Assembly (NCBI GenBank): GCA_964304625.1
Contig: OZ199839.1
Location: 10,788,001-10,852,000 of the forward strand
Origin: Kudoa neothunni
Lineage: Eukaryota > Cnidaria
Reading direction: 5' to 3'
Length of the DNA: 64,000 bases
The position numbers were made by a program, and so were the translations under genes. Numbering within the stretch: position 1 is the stretch's first letter; each line of letters opens with the position of its first letter. Shown here piece by piece: positions 23,536-35,587 of the stretch. Under the pieces are notes generated by a model that was not told where the DNA came from, made no database searches, and saw nothing but the letters and a program-made list of their open reading frames with translations.

Positions 23536-25781
23536 ATGATGGATAGTTGCATAGTGGAGAGCGAGATTGGCTATCGATATCACTCAAGCCATCGTCGAAA
23601 TGATGTAGATTTCGAAGGAGTAGACCGCTTGAAGTGTGTTTCGCCGAAGAGTGTTACTGTGTCTACAGACCAAAAAAATAAAATCTATATTAACGTCAGA
23701 GTGAATCTAAAAAATTTAAATGGCGTTTCCGGAAGCTCTAAAGATTTAACAAGAGCACCTAATCAGTTTATACACAGCAGTGATTATTGCGTAAAAAGAG
23801 TGGAAAAAATAAAAAACTCTTCAAGAGTTTGTAAAGTGGCTGCAACAAACGCAAACAGTAGTTCGCTGGGATTAAACTACAGTCTAACTACAACAAATTC
23901 TGGATGTAGTTAGTTACTCTGGTTATAGTTGTGGATTTAATAATTGTTAGATGAGTTTAATGATGGAGCAAATGAGAATTCACCGCCTAAACGATTTGCT
24001 TATGAAAAAAAAGGACTGTCATTCAATAGCAACTCTTTAGAATATTCAAATTCGAATGGAACCATTGACAAATCTACCGATTCTTCCGAAGTATTCGAAA
24101 CCAATAAATTAATTGACGATGATGGTTTTTTAATATTTAAGCGCGTTGTTATTGATACTGCAGAATATGTCCAAGTTTATCTGGTACAAGAAAAAGATAT
24201 TCGCACAATGAATGTGAATGAGTTGGAGTGGTTTGTTAATAGAACCCCATACACCACATTCCAGGTATTTTTTGTTATTGTCTATGAGAGGATCACGATA
24301 ATTATTTTACAACAGGGTGATTTAATTATGAAAATAAGTAATAATGGACTTCGTATCGAGAACCAAGATAGAAATATTTATGTCGTTTTGGCGCTGGAAC
24401 GTGTTATTTGCTGGAACACAGACTATTTGGAGTCCCACAAGTAAGCTAAACCGACCTTGAGATAATGCTATGTTTGCTTATTCTTATATATATATATATA
24501 TATATATATAAATCTAGCTATTTCACTGTAATTTATGATGATAGTCCGAAATTCGCATTGATGCTTTATGTGTTTGTGCTGAAAAATCGCTATTCGAAAG
24601 TCTACACTGAAGCCAATCACAATCACAAGTTACGCCAATTCTGGTTAAGCGAACCAGTTTATTTATTCCAGAAATATCTAAATCCTATCTTACAACCAAG
24701 CAATATCTGCCTCAAGTGCCAATCCTCCAATGAAATTACTCCCAATGAAATAATCTATCCAACTCAAGCGTCAACCCCTGAGCCTAGCCGAAATATATCC
24801 ATGTTGGACGTGCTGGATCAGTTTGTGGTGCTTTACTTGGGCTCAGTACCAACCTATGACACCCACGATCCTGTCACAGCTTTTAAAGCAGTTACCAAGA
24901 TACTTTTACGCAACTATCAAATCTACAACTATTACAACGCTATTGTTGAATTACGCATGGAAAAGTTAATGTGTACAAATATCTCTGTATATTGCTATTA
25001 TTATGATCTCATCTTAAATACGAACCACTTTAAATACACTACACTAATGCCTACTATGCGTATAGAATAACGAAGCTTTGTTTGAAGTCGATCTCAGTCA
25101 TATTCAATACCTTGGAAAAATTTCGAAATTCAAGTAGTCTTCCTTTGAATTGATCATAAATATGATAGATTCCGTGTAGAATAATCGGAATTATCCAATC
25201 GGGAAATTCACTCAATGAAAAACTGTGCAGGCTTTTCTATTTACATGACGATTTTATTGAACGATTCATATCAATCAAGGAATGGGTTACCTCTGAAAGT
25301 AGTGTCTGTGCTGGTATCAGCTATATTCAACCAGTCTACATTGTTGACCTCTCCATCGAAAGCAGCCAATCATCGTGGATGGAAGTTTCGGCTACTGAGG
25401 GAGTAATTTTTGTATTTATTCCAAATTTCCCTGTTAAATTGATTTATTCTAACAGAGTTGTTGTGAGGCAAGCTTCTTTCTTGGCAATACTGGAATATTT
25501 ATTACGTCCGAGTTAATATCCTCTATATTGACCAACGCAAGAACCATATGGATCCCTTACAATAGAATTGAAGCGGTTTTCATTAGGACAAACGAACAAA
25601 CCCAACTCACTCTCATATTGTCCTTCAGTACCGAAATCTACTCTGAGATCACTCTTAAAAATTATACTTTTGTTATTCTGCCTCATATTGTTAGTTTTAT
25701 GAATTTTTAATTAACTATACGTTAATGTTTTAGATTAGTGCCTACAATTTGGCCATGGAAGTTCATAAATTTCTCATTTAA
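23536..25781 (+). CDS. scaffold protein with two or three PTB-like domains
   Basis: The model has about eight exons with introns of 40-90 bases. The N-terminal 130 residues are low-complexity and Ser/Asn-rich. A first PTB/PH-like fold runs FLIFKRVVIDTAEYVQVYL, then GDLIMKISNNGLRIENQDRN, ALERVICWNTDY, CYFTVIYDDSPKFALMLYV. A second begins LDQFVVLYLGSVPTYDTHD, the classic 'YLGxxPV' PTB start, and continues VELRMEKLMCTNI, EALFEVDLSHIQYLGKIS, KIPCRIIGIIQ. A third beta-rich block (EASFFLGNTGIFITSELI, TIWIPYNRIEAVFIRT) ends in a PTB-like C-terminal helix AYNLAMEVHKFLI before the stop at 25779-25781. Tandem PTBs occur in Fe65/APBB and X11/APBA adaptors, which bind NPxY tails. Orthology is not established, and no WW or PDZ domain is seen. 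Confidence 0.7.
24485..24511. repeat. (TA)n microsatellite inside an intron
   Basis: A perfect TA run sits directly before the intron acceptor AAATCTAG of the PTB gene. Length variation here would change intron size and possibly the branch-site distance. Confidence 0.7.
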
Positions 25782-26929
25782 GAAGCTAATGCTGGATCAT
25801 TTTTTTATGTATGTCAGTATGACACTATGACACAGTTTGTTGGAATTATTTTTACGAATTATCATTTTTTTCATTCATCTCAGTGTGTATTATTTGGATT
25901 TTAAATTTGTTGTTTTCTTCCTCGACTTTCTCTTTAGATTTTCAAAGTTTTAAATGCACAAGTTACATACAATAATAAAATCTTTTCCAGCTTTATCGCA
26001 TATTTTTACTAAATTATATAAAAAAATATTTCTTTTTTAGTTTTAAGATAATTTCTGTGTCTGTAAATTAGTTTTTTAATCTGTAGATAGTTGAATTTAA
26101 ATTCATAACAAATTATATCATGTATTTGTTCTAACGAAACTCTTTTCTTTTAAATTTAAATATTATACCGGGGTTCATTCGTAAAATTTGGGAAGTGGAT
26201 ATTAATTTTTAATTATGTTTCAAGCCTTTTTGCATCATATAAGGTGTTCCATGGATTATAAGACGGGGTTTATATTTATTTTAATTTAATAAGGGGTATC
26301 GAGCTTATTTTCAATGTAGGTTCTAATAAAGTAATCACGATATGAATCCAAAGCGTATTTTAATCTTTCATGGATTTACTTATTGTCTTGAAAAGTATTT
26401 CTCATCAAGTCTATTCTCCTCAAAATTGCGTTAGTGCTTATTTATTAAAAAAACTTTAAAACATGATAGTTAAACAAATATACTTTAATGTGTTTCAGCT
26501 GAATTGAAATCGAATAATTGTTCGATGAATTATGAGTATTCTTCAATAGATTTTATTTATAACAAAGTCTTTGTACAATAATTACGTTTAGTTTCGTTAG
26601 AACCATAGAATATACAAAATTCTTATTATAGAACTTTTAGTTTTGCAAATAATGCCAATATTAATATAAAATATTTATGCTTTTCATCCACAAATATATT
26701 TATAAATAAAATTTGTATCTAAAACATAGGAAAAAATATTTAATTTATCGTAATTAAATAGGTTATCGTATTGAAATGTACTCGGGAGTATGCTAATTCA
26801 TGTTCCGATACACGCAACCGCAATAATATTACCTGTCGAAAACGAAAAGCAATGGATATGAAAAAAATTCATTATTTTCTTGAATTTTCGATTAAAAATG
26901 ATTTCCACTATTATTTTATATTTTTAAAT
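25782..26929. other. AT-rich intergenic region
   Basis: I see no exon-like sequence on either strand; a few poly-T and poly-A tracts only. Confidence 0.4.
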
Positions 26930-27624
26930 TGAAGTACTTTCTAAAATTCGCGACCCATTGTTTATCGAAAAAACCTTCCATACCCATTTCTTTCAAAAGT
27001 ATTGATTTTTTGAACTTGAACCGTTGATAATTTTGAATAAAGCCTCCTATCACATTAAAATTTGAAAGAAATTAATATATACTTCTATTCTCATTAAAAT
27101 TAAAATTTATTCGATCAGATCTAAATTACTTTCTTGATGGACCTTAAAAGGTAACATCCTTAGTTCTTCATTCCGTCAAAAACAGTCCAATAAAACTCGT
27201 GATAATTCAAGATTCGTTTGGAAAGACTTTCGTGCATACGGGGCTTATAAATCAAAAAATAAATAACATAAATACACAATTAATCTATATTATATTAGGT
27301 TCAATCAAAAAAAGATTCCATATACGATTCTGAATGAGACAAGATTGAGATTCAAATCATTCTGATTCTATTTGGGTAAGGGACATGTTGAATATCATTA
27401 TTAATTTTTATATAATTAGTCATTGTATTTTTATTTTTTATGATATTAATCGTCACTTATAAGTAGGCGATAATGACTTCAAACTACGTCATACTGCCCA
27501 ATAACCTCACCATTATCCGTGTCACACCAATACTCAGTACTCTCGATATTTTTCCCCTTCATTAAACGTTCAAAAATTTCCATTCCCAACGAATTTTTTC
27601 ACATCCCACACATGGGAAACACTG
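26930..27624. mobile_element. hAT-like non-autonomous repeat, uninterrupted copy
   Basis: Bases 26950-27299 align, with small gaps, to 59966-60148 joined directly to 63311-63479. Shared anchors are ATTAATATATACTTCT, CGATCAGAT and AATTAATC(A/T)ATATTATATT. The related copy starts CAGTGTTTCCCAACC; here the right end reads CATGGGAAACACTG (27611-27624), its inverted counterpart. The left end is eroded. Flanks ttttaaat and tattaaat could be an 8-base target duplication, as expected of hAT. No transposase is encoded. Confidence 0.55.
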
Positions 27625-27856
27625 TATTAAATGTATTATAATCTGTTTAAAAAATCTAATTAATTGTTAAATAATTACTGGTTTTATAAAAAACTTAAAA
27701 CCCAATAAACAAATTAAAAGATTAAGCATTTTCATTTAGAAAATTATGAATTTTTGAGCGCATATACAATAAGGCAATCAATATTTTTCGAGGTTATATA
27801 CAAACAAGAAAAGTAGTTCGTAATTTGGAGACCTATAGCATATAGCATATAGTATG

Positions 27857-29545
27857 CTAATGGCGAGTTGAATATTCCCCCGAAGATCGTTTGTGTCGGT
27901 GTTTCTACAAAATAATACAAAAATTTAAAAATATCTAATTTTACATCGTTTCTCCTATCATAATTTCTATGACTTGACTCACTAGGTTCATCGCTAAAAT
28001 ATAAAGTATTTAATAGTGAAAATACTCTCTTCAAGTATACTCTGAGAATGATTTATAACGCGCAGACATCCCTAAACAAGAAAATCGTTATTCGAAATTG
28101 TCGAAGAAAGGTCCCACTTGATTTTTTCCAGCGAGATGGTTTTATGGATTGACAAAAATTAACATGAATACGTCTGTCATCAATAAGAACATTGTCCATT
28201 TTGAAATAAGCTTTTTCACAATCTTCAACCTATCCAATTTATATAATGTGTGATAATTACACAACCAAGCAAAAGTAACACACATTTTCAAATTCAATAA
28301 ATCCATATTGAAGAGAATCATTGGTTTTATAGTCTCTAATTATTTCGCAACTATACAACAATAGCTATTTTTCGGATAACACATCACAACTAAGGTAACC
28401 TTAGGATATTTCCAAATCTAGAAAACAATATCTCCAAATCTTCTTCGATGGTGACTGGATTGAGTTTGCAAATAAAGAGAACGTTTTCTGGAGGTTTCAT
28501 ATCAGCATCAGGAATATCTCCCACCTATTGCATGTAAAATAATCGACATAAAAAAGTGCGCTATTTTTTATCCCACCATCTCAAGGATTTGAGCGCCAGC
28601 TTTCAATTCACGATCTTCGAGAATTGTGGTGAGTTGTTCTTTGTCCATCCCATCGAATTCGTCCAAATTTTCATGTGCAGCTAAACGTTTTGACTACGAT
28701 GAATTAACTTACTTTAGTTTATATCTCCAAATGATTAACTTGAAGCAATTTCATTTCGATAGGAGGTGATTTGACAACATAATCCAAAGGGTGACTATCT
28801 TTAAATGGGTCATCGACAATTATTGTATGAGTTATTCTATCGATTTAATCAACTAGTACGAATTCAGCGTGTTATTCAAGTACCTAATGTCCTGAAAGGG
28901 AACACCATCATCGTCCTTGATAGCTGAACACAGGTTGTCAATGGTATCCATACCTTCTACGACAACACCAAATACAGTGTGTTTTCCATCAAGACTGGTT
29001 AAATTATCAGCCAAGGTGATAAAGAACTACAAAATATATTATGTGAATAATTCGAATCAGCCCCAATGTAGATGCATTGCACCTGAGAAGCATGCATGTT
29101 GTTGATTCCATTGTTTATAAATGAAACTATTCCTTTGCAAAAATGCTTGATTCTAGGTTTTAGCTCCATCTCAAACGAACTGTCTTTCAATGCCATAACC
29201 GGTCTAAATTTAGCCAGATCGCACACAGTTGAGCAAATTTGAAGTACTGAGGAATTGTGTCCCATTTTTTATCCAAATAGATAGATTTGCCGGTTTGAGC
29301 AATGAAACCATTCTAAAATCACTCGGCTTATTTTTATACTGCTATATAACGCCAATAGCATACAATAACTTTGGAGAAAAGTGAAAAATTATAAAATTTA
29401 TGTCGACAGTAGTTGATAAAATTGTAGCATGCTAAATCAGTTCGCATCCAGTCCAATTTTAAACAATGACTCTACCTATTGGTCGCTGTTCCACAAAGAG
29501 ATCAATTACAATGTCTCCAAGTGTGGTTTCCACCAAAACCGACAT
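27857..29545 (-). CDS. PPIL4: cyclophilin-type peptidyl-prolyl isomerase with RRM, PPIL4-like
   Basis: PPIL4 is a nuclear cyclophilin with a C-terminal RRM, found with spliceosomes. The minus-strand ATG at 29543-29545 begins [17 protein letters not shown], as in human PPIL4. Exons then give [53 protein letters not shown] sequence and GMDTIDNLC. The linker has [40 protein letters not shown] leads into the RRM ([45 protein letters not shown]). I model two more tiny introns giving a short basic tail ([15 protein letters not shown]) and a stop at 27857. The loop equivalent to human 'GDPTGTGRGG' is missing or diverged, so isomerase activity is doubtful. One intron there would be only 23 bases long. 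Confidence 0.9.
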
Positions 29546-29621
29546 TTTTCCGTTAATGCGCGCAAAACCCCGACATTTTATTATACAAAAATCAAACCAA
29601 AATAATTATGTTAATTTATCT

Positions 29622-30259
29622 CTATTCATTTGGGATATCCAAGATCTCATTATCTGTATTTTCACTTGACGATGGTTGCACTTGGGGTGACTGTGGTGGT
29701 GCAGGATTTAATACGTTTATTTGGTCACAAATTCGTTGTTCCTATTTGATTATTGATTATAGATTATAGATTTCAATACAATAATTTCCTCAGAAAATCA
29801 TTACTATAGGTGAGGTGAGTGATGAGAGTGAAAATATTCTGTCTTTTTCTTGCAAAGCATTTCTCAGAATTGAAACATCTTGACTAAAAAATATCAAACA
29901 ATGTAAATTAAATTAGAAGCAAACCAACTGAATACCTGGTATTGTTGAATATATCTTCAATTTCCATGGTGGTGTCTTTGAACAGCATTGACTCCTGAAG
30001 ATATACCGTCTCCAGCGCGTAAATTTGATGCTCTAATTCTTGCAGCGATTTCTATGATATCAGTGAGTTAATTCTTTGTATTGTTTTAACATAAACTGCA
30101 ACTGAAACATTTCGTTCAGCTTTCATGATAAAATATTCAACCATAATCACTCACTTCACAATGTTTGCGTTCTTTAAGTAGTTTATCCAGAGTTTCTATA
30201 TTTGGTGATGCATATAAAAATTTCTTATCACGCCTGTTGTTACTAGATTGTGATTTCAT
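29622..30259 (-). CDS. MEAF6: Eaf6-family subunit of histone acetyltransferase complexes
   Basis: MEAF6/Eaf6 is a small coiled-coil subunit shared by NuA4 and MOZ/HBO1 acetyltransferase complexes. From the ATG at 30257-30259 the first exon encodes a basic stretch and LDKLLKERKHCE. After an intron of about 100 bases comes the family signature SLQELEHQIYALETVYLQES, matching human 'LANLERQIYAFEGSYLED'. Later exons give MEIEDIFNNTR, SILRNALQEKDRIFSLSSL (human has 'ERLFSKSSVTS') and a Pro/Gln/Ser tail ending DIPNE-stop (29622-29624). It lies head-to-tail with PPIL4, leaving only 76 bases from its stop to the PPIL4 start codon. Confidence 0.85.
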
Positions 30260-32384
30260 TTGTTACAAAACGAATTAATCAATTTCCTAGAGAGTCCTTT
30301 TTTAACTTCGGCTCCTTTCGGAAATAGCCGACATAAATTTTTGTCATTATTTTAGTGTAATTTAAATTTATTATAAACATCGGATATATGTTTATAGATA
30401 GAAATAAATTGAAGAGTTTGAATTTGGTTTTTTACTGGTCTTTGTATATCATAAAATGAATATGAATTATACTTAAGAAAGTAGAAATTAGAATTATGAC
30501 ATGTTTTAACCCAATAGATATTTTTTGTAATCCGAATTAAGTTATTTAAAATTGTGGAAATCGTTAACTGGATTATATTAGCGTGGAATTATAAACTGAC
30601 AAATATATTATTTTGTAATTTTCGCATTTGCGCGGGAGAGAATGTAACAGAATTTACTTTTGTTGGAAATTTCCGCGTCGTTCGACACGGTTAAATTGTT
30701 GAGATATATGAATAATTAATTTATGTATTTTTTATTGCGTTACATTTAATGGGAACATTGTTTTTCGCAGTTTCTGATAAATTTATGAGTAGTTTTTATT
30801 TAGTAAAAAATAAAAAATATAAAATTGATTATAAATAATTTCAGGTATTGGATTAAAATATGGAGAACAAAAAATAACATGACATAACTGTTATGATCCA
30901 AAATTACATTTTTTATTATGTCCCTATATTGTCACATCCAAACAGTGGAACGTGCTGACATCCTTAATAAAATATTAAATATTAATTATTAGATTGGTAT
31001 CGTTATTCTATATAATACGACCAGTTTAACTTATATTTACTAATACAGTCATTATCACCTTAATTCAATTATATTATTCATTATTATATTGGTTTTGATT
31101 CTTGCGCGACACTAAAAATAACATTATTTAATCAACACTGATAATAAATGGCAACAATACAAGACTTACGAAACCACATTTACCTAATAATTTTAATTAA
31201 AATTCAGTTAAATTAAACAATGATATAAAATTTAATGGAATATAATAAAAAATATTTTCTGTAATTAAATGTTATAATAAATAAAATTAAAATTCAAGTG
31301 ATAAAAATCATGTATATTTTTGTTTGGATTTATTAATCATTGTTTTATTACCTTCGTTGTCGCCTCAAAAATTAAATTCGAAATCCACTTTATCATATTT
31401 AGGGTATGCTAGCCTGGTTTGAGCTTTGAAACGTTATATTAGGTTGTAAAATCATAAATAGAAATTAAAATTGATATTGAAAATGAAATAATTTGAAACC
31501 GTTGTGTAAACAAACATAGAGGTCATACTTTCTTTATAGTTAGAGCTATAGCTATAGCTACAGCTAGAAGTGTGGATTTTGCACTACAATGACCTCGGAT
31601 TGAACCAAAGTAGTTTGCTCATACAAACATCATTGATAGGGTCCCAATTAAGAACCAAATTAATTGTAACATTCCAGACAACTATATATATCCAGGTATG
31701 TAGACATTCCCTATGTTTCTCCTACATTTTTGCTTTAAAGCTCATCAAATATAGGCTTTCTCGTGGTTATTCTAGCTTACTTGGACAAAATAAATAATCG
31801 TATATTTTTCTGCATTCATGATTCCAAATTACTTTGAATCAAGTAATAATGCACTTTGAGGATTTACTTTAATAGTAAACGTTTAACACATCCTTTTGAG
31901 TTAATTTTATTATAAAAGTTTATTTTTTAAAGAGGTGACTATCACCTTTATCGAATTAAAAATACAAAAATTATTGTATAAAATCGTCCTTGATTAATCG
32001 GATGAATCGATCACTATAAATAAAACTATTTAATTCTGTTTTTAATTCTTTGCTGTCTAAAAATAACAGAAAAACTAAGTGATTATTCTTACGAAACGCA
32101 CTATTCAGGCAAGGTTGGTTATAATTATATTTAATTATTCGTAATCTTCAAGAGTGTGAAAGTATTTCAGAATAATGTAAAATAATTTAGCGTAATTTAT
32201 TATTAAAATTCATCAATGTATATCGACTATAAAATAAGATATGTAAACATTTAAAATACCATGCGCGCGCACGACATTTTAGCTTTAATTTTCCATGGGT
32301 GAATTGTCGCAGCCTATTAATATAGTAGATTAATTTATAAATTTGACGAATTTATTTAGTTCCCAGTTTACCTCTGTTAATATA

Positions 32385-32451
32385 CAGTCGTGTCTCGATA
32401 TTGCGTAATATTTTGGGACCGGGGAAAAATTACGCAATATTGAGTCAACTG
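32385..32451 (+). mobile_element. Tigger/pogo-type terminus with foldback
   Basis: After a TA dinucleotide the sequence CAGTCGTGTCTCGATATTGC starts, which fits Tigger-family ends (CAGTCGTCCCTC...). CTCGATATTGCGTAAT and ATTACGCAATATTGAG form a 16-base stem with one mismatch around a GGGACCGGGG-containing loop. Subterminal foldbacks like this are typical of Tigger ends. The opposite terminus was not found. Confidence 0.5.
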
Positions 32452-33840
32452 CGCATGCATAATAACTTCGAATTTAACATTTATTGCAAAATTACTCATA
32501 TACTTTATATTTTTATTTATTAATTGATAATTTCGTGTAAGGCATTTTTAACATGATGTACACAGAATAATTCAATAGGATTCTCAATGACACGTTTTTC
32601 GAAGATTTATAGGATTTTATACTTGAAATGTTGTAACGATTTCATCGTTGTGTATTAGAGCAGGATCTTTACTCCAAAAAGTAAATTTATCTTGATTCTT
32701 TTAATTTTAATTTAAATGTAAAATTTCACTTTCTTCCAACAAAATAATATCATTACACATTATTATCTATACATATGAATATTAAAATTTTTCTTTTAAT
32801 TACTTTATAATGTTATTTCATCATCACATTACTTTAAAGTTTTCTCTTAATAATTTTTCAATAAAAATGAATAAAAAATCAATTATTTTTGTTTGAAAAT
32901 AGATGGCTTATTAACTTAATTACTAATTTTTTAACCGTAGCCATTCTCACGTATTAAAGCGATCAAATACGACATATTTAAAAATTTTTTAGTGCTTCCC
33001 TCCGAAAGCACATTTACGCACAATATTTTACTCTAATTGGCTTTTAAGCGGTGAATTATTCCCAGATATATTGGTTGCACCACACACGCAGTGTTTTTGA
33101 TAGAAGTAGGAGCTGGATGTTTTTGAAATAACAGATCGATTAAGGACAATATGAGCACTGTTATAATAAAATAAAAACCTTCCTGTTATCTTGAATGAAC
33201 CCCTGGTTCATATCTTGGTGGATCTGATAAACATAGATAAATATAATCACACATTCATTTGCGAATGGCACCAAACTGAAAACTCGTTCAATCCCCTAAT
33301 ACAACGATTTTTTATGAAATTTGAATATTATGTGTAATTTAAACTTTTAATCGGTCATTATAGAAATGATAAACATCGTAGCACGCTTTTGAATTGTTTT
33401 ACACCCTTACATTGTGATAATTCTTAATAATGGACGTACGCTGTATAAGCTGTTCATAAAAATTAGCCATCTTGACAATATCTTGTGAAAATTTCTGATC
33501 CATAGATAAATATATTTATAATCAGCGCTCTCTTTCTCACTGCGATTTGAATTTGTCAGACTGCAAAGCCTTCCGCAATTATTAAACTAACCTACGGTTC
33601 CACTAAAATATTTTATTCAAATATCTTTGGCAATAATACAAGATTTTTCGATAATTAAAAAAGTTAGATAGGTTTTTTCTCGCATTGAAACTACTCCATT
33701 GTAGAAATTATTTTAATATCTTTATATTTTCGGGCTTAAAATATTTAAAAAATATGTTAGTGAAATTTTTTGGAGATAGAGAAGAACTAATTTTAGGAAT
33801 TAACGTAAAATTCCGGTTCAAAAAACGATTTTTTAGTAGT

Positions 33841-33905
33841 GGAGTTTTTCCCCTTTTACTGTCCAAGTGGGCTCGTGGAGCCCACAGGTATCTTTTATGG
33901 GTTAA
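33841..33905 (-). mobile_element. piggyBac-type right terminus
   Basis: The sequence ends ...TTTTATGGG followed by TTAA at 33902-33905, the piggyBac target. Just inside is a perfect 8-base stem with a 3-base loop, GTGGGCTC-GTG-GAGCCCAC. Read inward (reverse strand) it begins TTAACCCATAAAAGATACCT, close to TTAACCCTTAAAGATTAACC at 58123. The partner end was not located, so its extent to the left is unknown. Confidence 0.5.
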
Positions 33906-34939
33906 AATAGCAGATCCTTTATTTTTAATTGGATATAAATATTTATTGTAGGATTTAAATATTTATCATTAAAACACAATATTATGTATATTATTTAATT
34001 ATTTGTAACTCAAATTCCAGAAAAAACAATAATTCTAATTTAATTGCGCTTTACTAATTATTTTTTCAATAAATTATCAAAATTTGTTATAATTTTAGTT
34101 GTATGAAATATAAATTAATATTTTTGTTCGACTTATTAATTTTAATTTTGTGATTAGTTAATAAATTATTTATTGAGTAATCATAATAAGTATAAAATGG
34201 TTTTTATTGCTGTGATGACTAATATATTTATAGAATTTTATAGAGGTTTAAAAATTAAACATTGGGAGAATTGTTTATTTAGTAGAAACGATCATTAAAT
34301 GAACATTTCAAGCGAAATAATACAACTGACGCAGTGAGATAATAATTTGCAGCATTCAAGATTATGACTTTTGAAAATATAAAATTTAAATGATTTTTCA
34401 TCACCAAAAATAAGCTTCTGCATTTTTCATGAGATAGAAATACCTACGTCTAATTAAATCATATTCAAAATAGTACTATCACACACACTTTTTTAATATA
34501 ATACAGCGTACACATCATTGGATATAAAATTGAGTGTATCCTATTATCCTATTGTGAGCATGTACAAGTTTTTTATAAGTTGAATGTTATAATTATTTGA
34601 ATGTAAAAGCAAAAACTTGTATAACTGGTAATTTTAGTTTCCTTTATATTTCTTGTAATAATTAAATTAACAATTTTTAATATTTGATGATTAGAAAGAA
34701 GGTTAAATTGCAGAATAGTAGCTGTAATCCAAATCAGCGACAACGGACAAATACGAACCTGTTGAATATTTTATTACTGAGTATTTATCAATTTCGCATC
34801 TCCAATAGGGCAACTTTGACAACAGCTATTTGTCGTCACAATAATAGTTGATGTTATCTATTAATTGTTACACTTCTAGCTCCTCGCGATTATTTCAACA
34901 GATTGTACCGCTAATTAAGCCGGTTCGAGTAAAGCTTGC

Positions 34940-34970
34940 TTTATTTATTTATTTATTTATTTATTTATTT
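34940..34970. repeat. (TTTA)n microsatellite
   Basis: About seven tandem TTTA units, directly visible. Confidence 0.8.
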
Positions 34971-35587
34971 TAAAATTGAAGTTGGAAAACTCTGATTTTG
35001 ATGGATTATCACAATCTGTCCTTAATGATTATCTATAGTTAAATCTATGTCCAAAATAAAAATAAATTTGTATTTTATGCGAGTATTAGCTAATTAATTG
35101 TAGTAAATGCACAATGGTGATATCGAAAATAATTTGTTATAATTAATTCAGTCATTCCCATCATTAAATTCTCAATCAATATCATATTAATTTAATTTAA
35201 AATATGTAGGATTAATGTACAAACTAATTATAATCTTTAAACAGAAAATGCGGCTACTATTCTACATTTTAAGCTATTTTATAAATGAAAAATTGTTTTT
35301 CTTATTACATATTAATTTCAAATTTTAATCATGAGTATTGCCTCAGACATAATAAAAAAGGAATTTTTCGGATGATCTTTCGTTATTTAGTAGAAAATTA
35401 ATTTTCTTCAATTAAGGAGTATTTTTATTACAAAAAAATAAATATCAAATTTTTTGTTTTAATGATGTCAATAAAATTCCCGCAAATATGAATATATAAT
35501 GGATGCGCTAAAATATTTTTATGTTTGAATTCGGATTTTAAATCGTTCTGGTTGGTCGTCGTCCTTATCACATCGGAACAGCAGAGC

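Larger units (their letters stand above)
30260..35587. other. long gene-free AT-rich region with transposon ends
   Basis: No host gene could be supported over 5.3 kb. It contains a CpG patch at 30620-30637 upstream of MEAF6, a hexamer-like repeat of (TATAGC/TAGAGC) at about 31539-31567, a Tigger-type terminus at 32385, a piggyBac-type terminus ending at 33901, and a (TTTA)n microsatellite at about 34940-34970. A splice-like context near 31570-31700 has no supporting frame. Confidence 0.4.

Noticed and set aside
27744-28034. 96-codon minus-strand open frame downstream of PPIL4
   Set aside because: It is best explained as the last PPIL4 exons plus two tiny introns read through in one frame; the basic tail pieces belong to PPIL4.
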